Made by a program: the position numbers and the translations under genes. The notes beneath the pieces were generated by a model. That model was not told where the DNA came from. It searched no databases and worked only from the letters and a program-made list of their open reading frames with translations. This document shows positions 54,901 through 64,000 of a stretch of 64,000 bases of DNA, in pieces. Each line of letters opens with the position of its first letter. Positions within the stretch are counted from its first letter, which is position 1. This DNA is from Kitagawia praeruptora (lineage: Eukaryota; Streptophyta; Magnoliopsida; Apiales; Apiaceae). Where the stretch lies: assembly GCA_037693485.1 (NCBI GenBank), contig CM075346.1:98314501-98378500 (forward strand), written 5' to 3'.

Positions 54901-57162
54901 AATGTGAAGAAATAAGAGGTGGCTGAGAAGAGTGGTCTGAAGTCATACAAATAGAGGTATCCTTTTTATCAGGTCTATCTGTAATCATACTATCAGTAGT
55001 AAAGGAAGTAGAGAAAGAGATGTTACCTGATGAAGTAGTTAAAGAATCCATTGGCCTTGCTGAAATTGGCTCAATAAGTAATGGAATATGCGGATCAGTA
55101 GTACTTTCATCAGGATTGACCACTGTAACTATAGCATGACTTGCATCAGTATTTGCTACTGATGGTTCTTGTGTAGCCTGAGGTTTTGAAGCTTCTTCAA
55201 CACTTTGAGTTAAAGGTTCTTGTGTGCTTCCCTCAAATGCAGTGTCAGCAATCACTTTATCACATTCAGCAATGTGCAAATCATGAGCAGCTTTATCTGC
55301 CAGACTTCTAGCAAGTTCAATTTCAATTTCAGAAGCCCCTTGAGCATTGTCAGGTAACTCCCCTGCTGATGTGATTTTGCCAGCATCTTCACTTTGAGAA
55401 GATGGTTCTTGTAGGGCAGGAATATTCTTGTCGTCACCTTCCCTTTGAGAAGATGGTTCTTGTGTGACTATTCCTTCAGTAATGTCTGCACCTACACTTT
55501 GAGTAGGTGGTTCTTGTGTGACTGGATCTGCAATAGCTTCTGAACTCCTTTGAAGTTCAGGTTCTTGTGGGCTAGATCCTCTCAGAGATAACATAGTAGT
55601 CCTCTATTTCTTCTGTCTGTGAAAGACATTTGCTTCAACAGCTTTTACTTCAAGTGGTGAGGGTTTAACACCCAACTGAGCAGCAATAGCATTTACTTGA
55701 TCGACAGACATCTCAATAATTCTTCTCTTTGGAGATGTAGATGCTGGAGAATCAGAAATCTCAACAGTCTTCATAGGTGAATTATCAGGAGTAGAGATGT
55801 CAGGATTAGCAGTAGCGTCAGGAACTGATGATCCATCCTGATTAACAACATCAGGATTGCCTTCCATAGCATCAGTTAGATTCAGAAATTCTGTGTGATC
55901 AACAAATTTGCCTTTGCTGATTAATCTTCTTCTTTTCTTTGGCTTTTCAGAGACAGCCACTTCTCAACAACATCAATCTCCTTCTTTTTCAGCAAGACTG
56001 ATATAGGCATTGTGTCATCATCAGAATCAGAATCAGAAATAACTCTTTGATCAACTTTCCTCTTCACTCCTGTTTCTTTATTCAGACCAGATGTTTCAAG
56101 AACCCTTTGTTCACCCCCTTGTGACTTCATTTGAGAGTGAGTTGGAGTGGAGAAATCCTTTGATCCTGATTGCCTCTTAGACACATCAGATCTAGCTGAT
56201 TTCTTTGATTTTACAACTGATGCCTTTTGTGAGACACCAGAGGTGGTTGACTGTTTAGATAAGTGTTTAGGTTGTGTGCTTGTGTCAGGAATAGGATGTG
56301 TAAGGTCCTGTTCCATAGCACCAGTTGCTGGGCCATATTGAATAGGCATCCTCTCTCTTAAAAGAGACCATACTTCATCAGGAATGTATGGAGTTCTATC
56401 AAACTTATTTGCCTTATCAGAATTGATTAGACTCTTTATATTGTTTTCTGAGATTTTACATATAGGTAAAATTGTATCATTCTCAAAAACAACATGAGGA
56501 CATAAGTGAGAGAATATTAATTGAAAAAATCTAAGAAAGCAAACATAACCACATTTATCTGCTTTTCTTTCACTTAATGCCTTTAGTATAAAAGAACCAT
56601 AATCAAATGAGATATCATGAATTATAGAGTACCCAATTTTGGCTGAACCTGTGGGTAAGGCATCAAAGTTTGATACTTTATTCAGGAAACATCTGCTGAT
56701 AGTGTCAAAGAAGAAATTTCATTCCTTCTTAAGCTTTGTCCTGTAGAGCTCTCCAAACTTCTTTGGCGTTCCATTGTAACCCAAGCTTACAACATACTCA
56801 AGAAGTTTTGCATCAGGAACTTTGAATACAGGCTTACCAATGATTGATGGTAAGTGTAGGGCTTCAGTGACAATCTCAGGAGTCACATAGTATGTAACAT
56901 TGTCATACTCAAAGCTCATCTGAGGATTTTCTGATGGAAGACCTTTCCCAAAAACACTTGTGTTCCAAACCTGCATAACAGACTTAAAAGATATCTTGGC
57001 AGGTTGGGTTAGTGCATAATTGATTGGGCTTGAGGCCAAAAAGTCCTGAATAATGTGGAAATCATTTGGCAAGTCCTGATGATCTAGAACTGCAGTGAAG
57101 TTATTAGTATTAAAAGTAACTCCATTGATTACCACCTTGCTGTTCATGAATAAATTCTCCAT
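51960..57162 (-). pseudogene. Sirevirus B third ORF, broken by stops, a frameshift and a 44-bp duplication
   Basis: Start chosen at 57162 (MENLFMNSKVVINGVTFN), which aligns with the start of the Sirevirus A third ORF. An upstream Met at 57267 is in frame but in leader-like sequence. TGA at 56721-56719 and TAG codons before 55594 and 54451 interrupt the frame, and a frameshift lies near 55940. A 44-bp tandem duplication at 53701-53788 shifts it again; subtracting it restores the frame exactly. The N-terminal ~300 residues are compact. The middle is acidic with repeated TQEPSSQ-like units and NPD/SDS stretches. A coiled-coil segment, an Arg/Gly patch (RRGRGRGGRYRSRGR) and a charged C-terminus follow. 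No membrane segment is evident. Function unknown. Confidence 0.82.
53701..53788 (-). repeat. 44-bp tandem duplication inside the third ORF
   Basis: Units 53701-53744 and 53745-53788 differ at one base (CCGTTC versus CTGTTC). The extra 44 nt accounts for the frame change between the two flanking reading frames. Confidence 0.95.
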
Positions 57163-57684
57163 TGGAATTTCAAACACAAAAGATGTGTTAATTTTGAAAT
57201 TAGGGTTTGAGAGTGCAAAGACAGAGAGAGACGATGCTTTACTGATAGTTTGAGAATAACAAATCAATTAGTAAACTAAATTGATATTAGACAATACTTG
57301 TAACTTCTCAGAAACAGGTGTCAGTAAATCATTCGTTTATGTTGAAGTAAAGGACCAAATTACGTGAGAGAGTGGTGAGGATTACACGCGTCATGACTTA
57401 CATCTGTAACTGTATGTAAGCAACGAGTGAACACACGCGCTTTGAATTATTCGAGAAATAAAATTGTGACCAAAATAAAACATGGTAATTTTGTTTTAAA
57501 TAAAGAAATTTAAAACATCACAATCGAATAATACCTGGTACTTGCACCAGTAATATGAATCGTTTCATATTCTTGTTCCACCCTTCTCTATTTAATCTCA
57601 GATACTTGTCCACTTACTTCTATAACGCTTCATTCTCTCCTAAAAGAAAAATAAGAAAAACCCTTCACATCAAAAATTTTAACA
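57163..57684. other. Sirevirus B spacer between the third ORF and the opposite-strand ORF
   Basis: On the minus strand this is the leader and presumed promoter side of the third ORF. On the plus strand the CT-rich stretch 57580-57684 (with CTATTTAATC at 57588) looks like promoter and leader of the small ORF at 57685. I find no other gene. Confidence 0.5.
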
Positions 57685-57942
57685 ATGTCGAACCTTACCA
57701 TCGTTGAGAAAAACCTCCATCTCTTAGAGAAAAGAGATATATTCAGTTATACTCGTGAAGAGTTTGATGCTTTCCACTGGGAAAGACAACTGGAGACTCT
57801 CTGGTTGCAGATGGATGCAGGTCTCGAAGAAATCGAGAAGGAAAAACCTGCAAAAGTGATCGACATTGATGCTGCCCTCCAAACAGCATTCGCATGGCTT
57901 TCATCTAAGGCATCTTCATCCAACTCCATCAACCATTGTTAA
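57685..57942 (+). CDS. Small ORF opposite to Sirevirus B, unknown function
   Basis: An 85-residue acidic, helical-looking protein starts MSNLTIVEKNLHLLEKRD after a pyrimidine-rich leader, with a TATA-like CTATTTAAT ~95 bp upstream. An overlapping frame continues VNFHPNKVAKMGSGM to 58060, suggesting that the original protein was ~125 residues and that one frameshift lies near 57915-57930. AT-rich 3' sequence with AATGAAAAA near 58126 could hold a poly(A) signal. It lies between pol and the third ORF, on the opposite strand to both. Sirevirus A has no counterpart in its shorter spacer. I do not recognise a family, and it may be a chance ORF, though the leader and 3' sequence argue otherwise. 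Confidence 0.5.
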   Translation: MSNLTIVEKNLHLLEKRDIFSYTREEFDAFHWERQLETLWLQMDAGLEEIEKEKPAKVIDIDAALQTAFAWLSSKASSSNSINHC

Positions 57943-58401
57943 TGAATATGTCACCAAAAATAACCTTATCCCTGTCAACTTCCACCCTAACAAAGTGGCA
58001 AAGATGGGATCTGGGATGGTTATTAACAATGGAGTGGACTGGTCTTTTATTTCCTGTTGAATAGATTAGTAGATAGAGAACACAAAAGATGTAATCTTTG
58101 AATGTAACCTCTTTCTTATTATCAATGAAAAATCTAGTTATTCTATTCTATTCAATGTTTTTCCTGATTTAACATGTTAACTGAAAATAAATATGAGGAC
58201 TAATTAAAGTGATCACATTATCAGGAATTCAATAACATTAATCATAGCTTGAATCAGGAAATTGAGATAAAATGAAGACAGTTAGATTCTGAACAAAATA
58301 CTGATGATCGAATCGTTGTATCAGGATTCGACGTTGACCACTGTCAGGATTGACTTTCCATCAGTATTTGCAAGTCGTCAGTATCTGATGACTTCTTTCT
58401 C
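57943..58401. other. Sirevirus B spacer downstream of pol
   Basis: AT-rich. Near the pol stop it is dense in ATCAGTATCTGA, TCAGGATT and CGTCAGTATC motifs (58295-58392), the same short words as in this element's LTR. On the plus strand it is the 3' side of the small ORF. Confidence 0.6.
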
Positions 58402-61400
58402 TCAGGAACTGCCATAGTTTACCATTCCAAGTTCATTCACCAACTTTGTAAAAGTAGCCTCAGGTAGTGGCTTGGTGAATATATCAGCTAACTGTTGATC
58501 AGTAGGAACAAAATGAAGTTCAATTGTTCCTTCCAGTACTTGTTCTCTTATGAAGTGATACCTGATGCTGATGTGCTTTGTAAGAGAATGTTGAACTGGA
58601 TTTCCTGTCATAGCAATAGCACTTTGGTTATCACAATAAATAGGTATTTTTGAAAATGACAAACCATAGTCCATTAGCTGATTTCTCATCCACATGATCT
58701 GAGCACAACAGCTTCCAGCAGCAATGTACTCAGCTTCTGCAGTTGATATGGAGATAGACTTTTGCTTTTTACTGAACCAAGAAACTAGTCTTCCTCCAAG
58801 AAACTGACAACTGCCTGAAGTACTTTTCCTGTCTATTTTGCATCCAACAAAATCAGCATCTGAATAACCACATAAACTAAAGTCTGATTCTCTAGCATAC
58901 CAAAGGCCAAGAGTAGAAGTGCCCTTTAGATATCTGAAAATCCTTTTCACTGCAATGAGATGTGGTTCCTTAGGATTTGCTTGAAATCTTGCACATAGAC
59001 AGGTTGCATACATGATATCTGGTCTGCTAGCAGTTAGATATAAGAGTGAGCCAATCATTCCTCTGTAGTTGGTTACATCTACTTCAGTTCCTTGATCAGG
59101 ATCAAGCTTTGTAGCTGTAGCTATAGGAGTTGAAGCTGTAGAGCTGTCTTGCATGTTAAACCTTTTTAATAAATTCTTTGTGTACTTTGACTGATTGATA
59201 AAAATCCCTTCATCAGTCTGTTTAACTTGAAGACCTAAGAAATAGCTCATTTCTCCCATCATACTCATTTGATATCTAGACTGCATTAGCTTTGAAAACT
59301 TCTCACACAACTTAGTATTAGTTGACCCAAAAATGATATCATCAACATATATTTGAACTAACAGCAAATCCTTACCATGATTCAAATAAAACAAGGTTTT
59401 ATCAATTGTACCTCTATTGAATCCACTTTCCAGTAAGAATTGAGCTAGGGTTTCATACCAGGCTCTTGGAGCTTGCTTTAGTCCATAAAGTGCTTTATCC
59501 AGTCTATAGACATGATCTGGATGTTTGGGATCAATGAAGCCAGGAGGTTGCTCAACATATACCTCCTCTTCCAGTTCTCCATTGAGAAATGCACTTTTTA
59601 CGTCCATCTGGAATACTTTGAATTTCTTGTGGGCTGCATATGCCAGAAAAATTCTGATGGCCTCCAGTCTTGCAACAGGAGCAAAAGTCTCATCATAATC
59701 TATTCCTTCCTGTTGAGAATACCCCTTTGCTACTAGTCTTGCTTTATTCCTCACAATTGTGCCATCTGAATCAGTCTTGTTTCTGAATACCCACTTTGTA
59801 CCCACAATAGACCTTCCTTTGGGTCTTGGTACAAGTTTCCAGACTTCATTTCTTTCAAACTCATTCAGTTCTTCTTGCATAGCTGTTACCCAATCAGCAT
59901 CCTTAAGTGCATCTTCAACTTTCTTAGGCTCCTCCTTTGACAGAAAGTTATTATATAAACATTCATTTTGAGTTGCACTTCTTGTCTTAACACCTGCTTC
60001 AGGATTCCCAATGATTAAATCAGGAGTATGACTTTTAGTCCATTTCCTTGCTGATGGTAAGTCATTTCTTGAACTGGATGCTCCCCCTGGATTGGTGTTT
60101 TCTTCAAAAGAACTAGAGTTGTTAGAAGCTCCCCCTGAGATAGTGCTATCTCCTTCTGATATATTGTCTTGATTGTCACTTGAGTCTATTTCTGATGAAT
60201 CTCTACTTGATGTTTGAGTTGTATCAGTACTGGTGATGTCTCGCTCTTGCTCCCCCTCAACATTTGCATTATTTGAGTCATCATCAGTAACAGGTGTTTG
60301 ATCAGAAATTGGTTGATCATCAGGATCTGACAGAATATCAGTATCTGACGTGACTTCATCAGAATTGTTGGTAGCTTCATTTGCAAAAGTCAAACTGTCA
60401 TGAGAGTCTTCTTTTATTCCTGTTAGCTTTCTATCATCAAAAGATACATTAATAGACTCCATGACCGTCTTTGTTCTCAGATTGTAGACTTTAAAGGCTC
60501 TTGTTGTTGGATAGCCAATAAAGATGGCCTCATCAGCTTTTGTTTCAAATTTTCCTAGCTGTTCTGGATGAGGTCTTAGAACAAAGCACTTGCAGCCAAA
60601 CACATGTAAATGCTTCAAACTTGGCTTCTTTTCCTTAATCATCTGATAAGGAGTTACACCATGTCTGTTGATTAGTGTAATATTTTGAGTGTAACATGCT
60701 GTGTTGACTGCTTCTGCCCAGAAATATGTAGGTAGTTTAGCTTCTTCCAACATAGTTCTGCCAGCTTCGATAAGAGTTCTGTTCTTTCTTTCAACTACTC
60801 CATTTTGCTGAGGTGTGCCAGGAGCAGAGAATTGTTGAACTATTCCTTTGTATTTGCAGAACTCTTCCATTGCTGAATTCTTGAATTCAGTCCCATTATC
60901 ACTTCTCAGAATCTTGACTTTGTATTTCGTGCCAGTTTCAATAAGTCTAACATGGTCCAGCAGTATTTCAGCAGTTTCATCTTTTCTGTGAAGAAAATAA
61001 ACCCAGGTAAATCTAGTATATTCATCAACAATGACTAGAGTATACCTTTTTTTACTGATGGACATAATATTCACTGGTCCAAACAAGTCAAGGTGTAGCA
61101 TGTGATATGGTTCATCAATTGAGGATTCAGATTTACTCTTGAATGATGTCCTTCTCTGTTTAGCCTTCTGACAAGCATCACAGAGTCCATCAGGAGTATA
61201 TAGAGCCTTTGGTAATCCTCTTACCAAATCTTTCTTTACCAACTCATTTATATTGTTGAAGTTGAGATGAGAAAGCTTCTTATGCCAATTCCAACTTTCA
61301 TCTACAGACGCCTTACTGATGAGGCATGTAGTTGGATTTTCAGTATTAGTGTAAATGTTGGCTTCATAAATGTTACCATGTCTTTGACCTGTTAATGCAA

Positions 61401-61707
61401 TCTTTCCTGAAGATTTGCTGATAACTTCAAAATGAGTATCATTAAAGTTGACACGATAACCTCTGTCTGTGATCTGACTAACACTCAACAGATTGTGCTT
61501 TAGTCCTTTCACTAGAGCTACTCTTTCAATGATGACATTTCCAATTACAATGCTGCCATATCCCAAAGTTTGTCCAATGTTGCCATCTCCATAAGACACA
61601 GTTGGGCCAGCCTTCTCTTCAAATTCTGATAGCAAGGTTTTGTCTCCAGTCATGTGCACAGAGCATCCACTATCCATGACTAACACATTCTTCTTTTTAC
61701 CCTGCAA
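58402..61707 (-). CDS. pol: Sirevirus B pol polyprotein, uninterrupted
   Basis: 1101 codons without a stop. In order: protease MDSGCSVHMTGD (D12); GAG-pre-integrase zinc finger H142, H147, C176, C179; integrase core D207 (HLDLFGP), D270 (SDNGTEF), E306 (VVERKN). A Ser/Asp-rich linker spans 440-560. Reverse transcriptase has D702 (MDVKSAF) and YVDD at 787-790. RNase H has D950 (GYSDAD), E991/E993 (STAEAEY), D1026 and D1075 (LADIFTKP). Every expected catalytic residue is present. The first codons follow a gag stop and a frame change, so the natural start may be by recoding or splicing and not the TTG at 61707. It would copy RNA to DNA and insert it in the nucleus. This is the only complete pol in the window. 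Confidence 0.93.
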   Translation of the reverse strand: MQGKKKNVLVMDSGCSVHMTGDKTLLSEFEEKAGPTVSYGDGNIGQTLGYGSIVIGNVIIERVALVKGLKHNLLSVSQITDRGYRVNFNDTHFEVISKSSGKIALTGQRHGNIYEANIYTNTENPTTCLISKASVDESWNWHKKLSHLNFNNINELVKKDLVRGLPKALYTPDGLCDACQKAKQRRTSFKSKSESSIDEPYHMLHLDLFGPVNIMSISKKRYTLVIVDEYTRFTWVYFLHRKDETAEILLDHVRLIETGTKYKVKILRSDNGTEFKNSAMEEFCKYKGIVQQFSAPGTPQQNGVVERKNRTLIEAGRTMLEEAKLPTYFWAEAVNTACYTQNITLINRHGVTPYQMIKEKKPSLKHLHVFGCKCFVLRPHPEQLGKFETKADEAIFIGYPTTRAFKVYNLRTKTVMESINVSFDDRKLTGIKEDSHDSLTFANEATNNSDEVTSDTDILSDPDDQPISDQTPVTDDDSNNANVEGEQERDITSTDTTQTSSRDSSEIDSSDNQDNISEGDSTISGGASNNSSSFEENTNPGGASSSRNDLPSARKWTKSHTPDLIIGNPEAGVKTRSATQNECLYNNFLSKEEPKKVEDALKDADWVTAMQEELNEFERNEVWKLVPRPKGRSIVGTKWVFRNKTDSDGTIVRNKARLVAKGYSQQEGIDYDETFAPVARLEAIRIFLAYAAHKKFKVFQMDVKSAFLNGELEEEVYVEQPPGFIDPKHPDHVYRLDKALYGLKQAPRAWYETLAQFLLESGFNRGTIDKTLFYLNHGKDLLLVQIYVDDIIFGSTNTKLCEKFSKLMQSRYQMSMMGEMSYFLGLQVKQTDEGIFINQSKYTKNLLKRFNMQDSSTASTPIATATKLDPDQGTEVDVTNYRGMIGSLLYLTASRPDIMYATCLCARFQANPKEPHLIAVKRIFRYLKGTSTLGLWYARESDFSLCGYSDADFVGCKIDRKSTSGSCQFLGGRLVSWFSKKQKSISISTAEAEYIAAGSCCAQIMWMRNQLMDYGLSFSKIPIYCDNQSAIAMTGNPVQHSLTKHISIRYHFIREQVLEGTIELHFVPTDQQLADIFTKPLPEATFTKLVNELGMVNYGSS

Positions 61708-61724
61708 TCAGAATCACAAAGAAC

Positions 61725-62476
61725 TCAGTTAGAGTTTTTAAGAACCCACACTTGTTGGGTTCTCTTTTCATGCAATTTAACATTTTTATTAGCAGAAGAT
61801 TTTCTTGTAAAGACACTTTCATCAGGATTAACTCCATCAGAATTAGTCTTTTTCTTAACAGATGCATGATTAGTATTCAAGTTCTTTGTTTTTCCAAAAT
61901 TTGCACTTTTATTGAACTTAGGTAAAGGCTCATAATAATTATAGTACAAATTATGGTATTCTTCACATGTATAAATAGAATGCCATTTACTGCCACAATG
62001 GAAACAAGGATTCTGTGGTTTATAGAATACTGATTTATTCCTAATGTCAGACTTAGGAACTACAGTTGGCTTCTTTTTACTCCTCCTGCAATCAATAGCA
62101 AGATGATTAGAATTACCACAGTTAAAGCATACTTTTCTCGGTGCATTTGGAATATACTTATAATTATTCTCCTTGTTTATTCCAACTTTACCATTCCTGT
62201 TCCTTTTGACAGTTGGAACTCTCATCCTATCTGTTACATCACAGATTCTATCCCTTAATTGCTTCTTGGACAAAAGACCTACATTTTTGTTTTTGACAGT
62301 TCTAGACTCAGAATGATGTGTAGAAGTAGATCCCTTTTCTGAAGTAGATTTGGGAATTTCTGGATACACATAATTAACCGGTTTTAATTTGGTTTTAGTA
62401 CTGTCTGTAACATATCTGTAGGTTTTTGGATTTGTTGAGTCATCAACTATAACTCTTCCAGGATTAGATGAAACAA
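61725..62476 (-). pseudogene. gag: Sirevirus B gag C-terminal fragment, cut by a CACTA element
   Basis: Read on the minus strand from SVVSSNPGRVIVDD. The fragment has a basic region, then zinc knuckles CFNCGNSNHLAIDC and CFHCGSKWHSIYTC and the ending RTQQVWVLKNSN, followed by TGA. The upstream part of gag lies beyond the inserted CACTA element, outside the window. Pol begins 18 bases later in another frame. Confidence 0.88.
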
Positions 62477-62492
62477 CACTAGTACAAACTGG

Positions 62493-62850
62493 ACCTATTG
62501 CGTCGCCACCTATTGCGTCGGTTATGGACCTATTGCGTCGCACTTTTACCTATTGCGTCGGTTGTTTGCATTAACCGACGCTATAGGCCTATTGCCAGAA
62601 GCTTTAGCGTCGGTTGTTTGCATCAACCGACGCTATAGGTAGAGCCTATAGCGTCGCCCTTTTGAGGGGCGACGCTATAAGTATACCTATAGCGTCGCCC
62701 TTAAAATGCCGACGCTATAGGATACACTTATAGCGTCGCCCCCTAAAATGCCGACGCTATAGGTATAGCCTATAGCGTCGCCCCTCAAAAGGGCGATGCT
62801 ATAGGTATAGCTTATAGCGTCGCCCTTTGAAATGCCGACGCTATAGGTAT
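62493..62850. repeat. Subterminal array of CCTATAGCGTCG palindromes
   Basis: CCTATTGCGTCG or CCTATAGCGTCG and its complement CGACGCTATAGG alternate about 18 times, making a series of foldbacks with short loops (CCCTTTTGAGGGG, CCTTAAAATGC and similar). It lies just inside the CACTA terminus, where transposase-binding repeats occur. Confidence 0.88.
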
Positions 62851-63600
62851 TTTCCATTTTTTATTTTTTACCCATTTTTAACTAGTTTGTAAAATAAATC
62901 AAAAAAAAATAAAAATAGGAAAAATGAAAATTTTGAAAATAAATTCATATACACCAAAGTAGACATACTCACTATTTGTGCGATGAATGTTACCTTATTT
63001 TCCCTAATTTTCCATTTTTTTATTTTTTTCCCATTTTTAACTAGTTTGTAAAATAAATCAAAAAGATAAATAAAAATAGGAAAAATGACAATTTTTGAAA
63101 ATAAATTCATACAAACCAAAGTAGTCGTACTCACCATTTGTGTGATGAATGTTACCTTATTTTCACTAATTTTCCATTTTTTTAGTTTTCCCCATTTTTA
63201 ACTAGTTTGGAAAACAAAACAAATAAATAAATAAAAATAGGAAAAATGACAATTTTTGAAATTAAATTCATACAAGTAGTCATACTCACTATTTGTGTGA
63301 TGAATTTTAACATACTTTCACTAATTTTTCATTTTTTTTATTTTTCCACATTTTTAACTTGTTTGTCATATAAATCAAAAAAATAAATAAAAATAGGAAA
63401 AATTACAATTTTTGAAAATAAATTCATACACACCAAAGTAGTCATACTCACCATTTGTGTAATGAATGTTACGTTACTTTCACTAATTTTCCATTTTTTT
63501 TATTTTTTCCCATTTTTAACTAGTTTGTAAAAGAAATCAAAAAATTAAATAAAAATAGGAAAAATGCCAATTTTTTAAAATAAATTCAGATACACCAAAA
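62850..63600 (+). repeat. ~160-bp tandem repeats in the right CACTA element
   Basis: Four to five units marked by CATTTGTGTGATGAATGTTA near 62970, 63133, 63290 and 63452 (157-163 bp apart). Each has TTTCCATTTTTT, CCCATTTTTAACTAGTTTG and AAAATAGGAAAAATG segments. Short ORFs here are by-products of the repeats. Confidence 0.88.
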
Positions 63601-64000
63601 ATCACTTTATATTAATATAAATATTTATATTAAATAATATAAATATAAACTTGTAAAATTCATATTTAATTAGTTTTTTCTTAAAATCATTTAAAAAATA
63701 TGGGAAGACAGCTAATTTAAAATTTTACGTTTTAAAATTTGAATATATAAAATAAAAGTAACATATTTTTTTAAAAAAAATGGTATTAAAATTATAAAAA
63801 GATATGTGTGTTAAAATCTCGTATAACCCGGTCTTTTTATTTTTTGATTATTTTCCCAACAATAAAATGATGAGTGTTTATTAACATTCGTACGGTTCTA
63901 AAAAATAATATGTAAAAATATGAATTTTTAAAATACTAAATCTTAAAATTCAAATAAATAAATTTCTAAATTAATAAAATACATAAATTAATAAATTTTC

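Larger units (their letters stand above)
51379..62476 (-). mobile_element. Sirevirus-type Ty1/copia retrotransposon B, minus strand, 5' end beyond the window
   Basis: Minus-strand order is gag fragment (62476-61725), pol (61707-58402), a spacer with an opposite-strand ORF, third ORF (57162-51960), polypurine tract and 3' LTR. Its gag is interrupted at 62477 by a CACTA element, so the 5' LTR and target duplication partner are not visible. The left flank is GAATT. Relative to Sirevirus A it is a different family with a shorter LTR. Confidence 0.92.
62477..64000. mobile_element. CACTA element, left part; right end beyond the window
   Basis: The end CACTAGTACAAACTGG lies inside the Sirevirus B gag and is preceded by CAA (62474-62476), the candidate 3-bp target duplication. 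A palindromic subterminal array follows, then AT-rich tandem repeats. No transposase is seen in this part. It is a different family from the CACTA at 8495-12740, with different end and subterminal motifs. 63600-64000 is AT-rich with nothing recognised. Confidence 0.75.

Noticed and set aside
62493..62850. CRISPR array
   Set aside because: Repeats alternate in orientation with short variable loops in plant DNA beside a CACTA end; no Cas genes or direct-repeat/spacer regularity.

Overview
This is plant nuclear DNA, almost certainly from a eudicot. It contains a degraded TIR-NBS-LRR (TNL) resistance gene, a class absent from grasses. Everything else recognisable is transposable element: Ty3/gypsy (Tat, Athila-like, and a gag-only non-autonomous group), two Ty1/copia Sireviruses, CACTA, hAT, MULE, Harbinger and Stowaway MITEs, Helitrons, a TRIM and a tRNA-derived SINE. 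I see no intact single-copy host gene, no bacterial or organellar genes and no rRNA. A closer taxonomic placement cannot be supported from the sequence alone.

Layout. 1-6389 is the 3' part of a Tat-lineage Ty3/gypsy element running off the left edge: pol C-terminus with one in-frame stop, tandem repeats, a spliced gene on the opposite strand with its own TATA box, and the 3' LTR. 6390-7844 is a minus-strand TNL pseudogene holding a SINE (16-bp target duplication) and a Harbinger MITE (TAA duplication). 7845-13590 is a possible outer Helitron containing a 4.2-kb non-autonomous CACTA element (ATA duplication) and a 337-bp Helitron. Inside the CACTA are a TRIM and an array of ~175-bp repeats that reverses orientation.

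13803-34118 is the most striking structure. It is a tandem array of four ~2.3-kb LTRs alternating with three intact gag-only internal regions, and the whole array is bounded by one 5-bp duplication (TTCCA). Its last LTR was later split by a 7-kb Athila-like non-autonomous element (24906-31946, duplication CGTCC) and by a Stowaway MITE.

34155-49098 is a three-level nest read from target duplications: a hAT element (CTCTTAGT) contains a MULE (CGAGTCTCT), which contains a 13-kb Sirevirus (TTTCC). That Sirevirus has gag, pol and a long third ORF, all mutated, and a short motif scattered through both LTRs and coding regions. After small MITEs, 51379-62476 is a second Sirevirus on the minus strand. 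It has an uninterrupted pol, a broken third ORF and a small ORF on the opposite strand. Its gag is cut by a second CACTA element that runs off the right edge.

No genes cooperate as a host pathway here. The functional links are within elements. The gag-only and Athila-like elements would need enzymes from elsewhere, and the Sirevirus pol at 58402-61707 is the only complete polymerase/integrase reading frame in the window. Nested target duplications give relative insertion ages, and nearly identical LTR pairs suggest that several insertions are recent.
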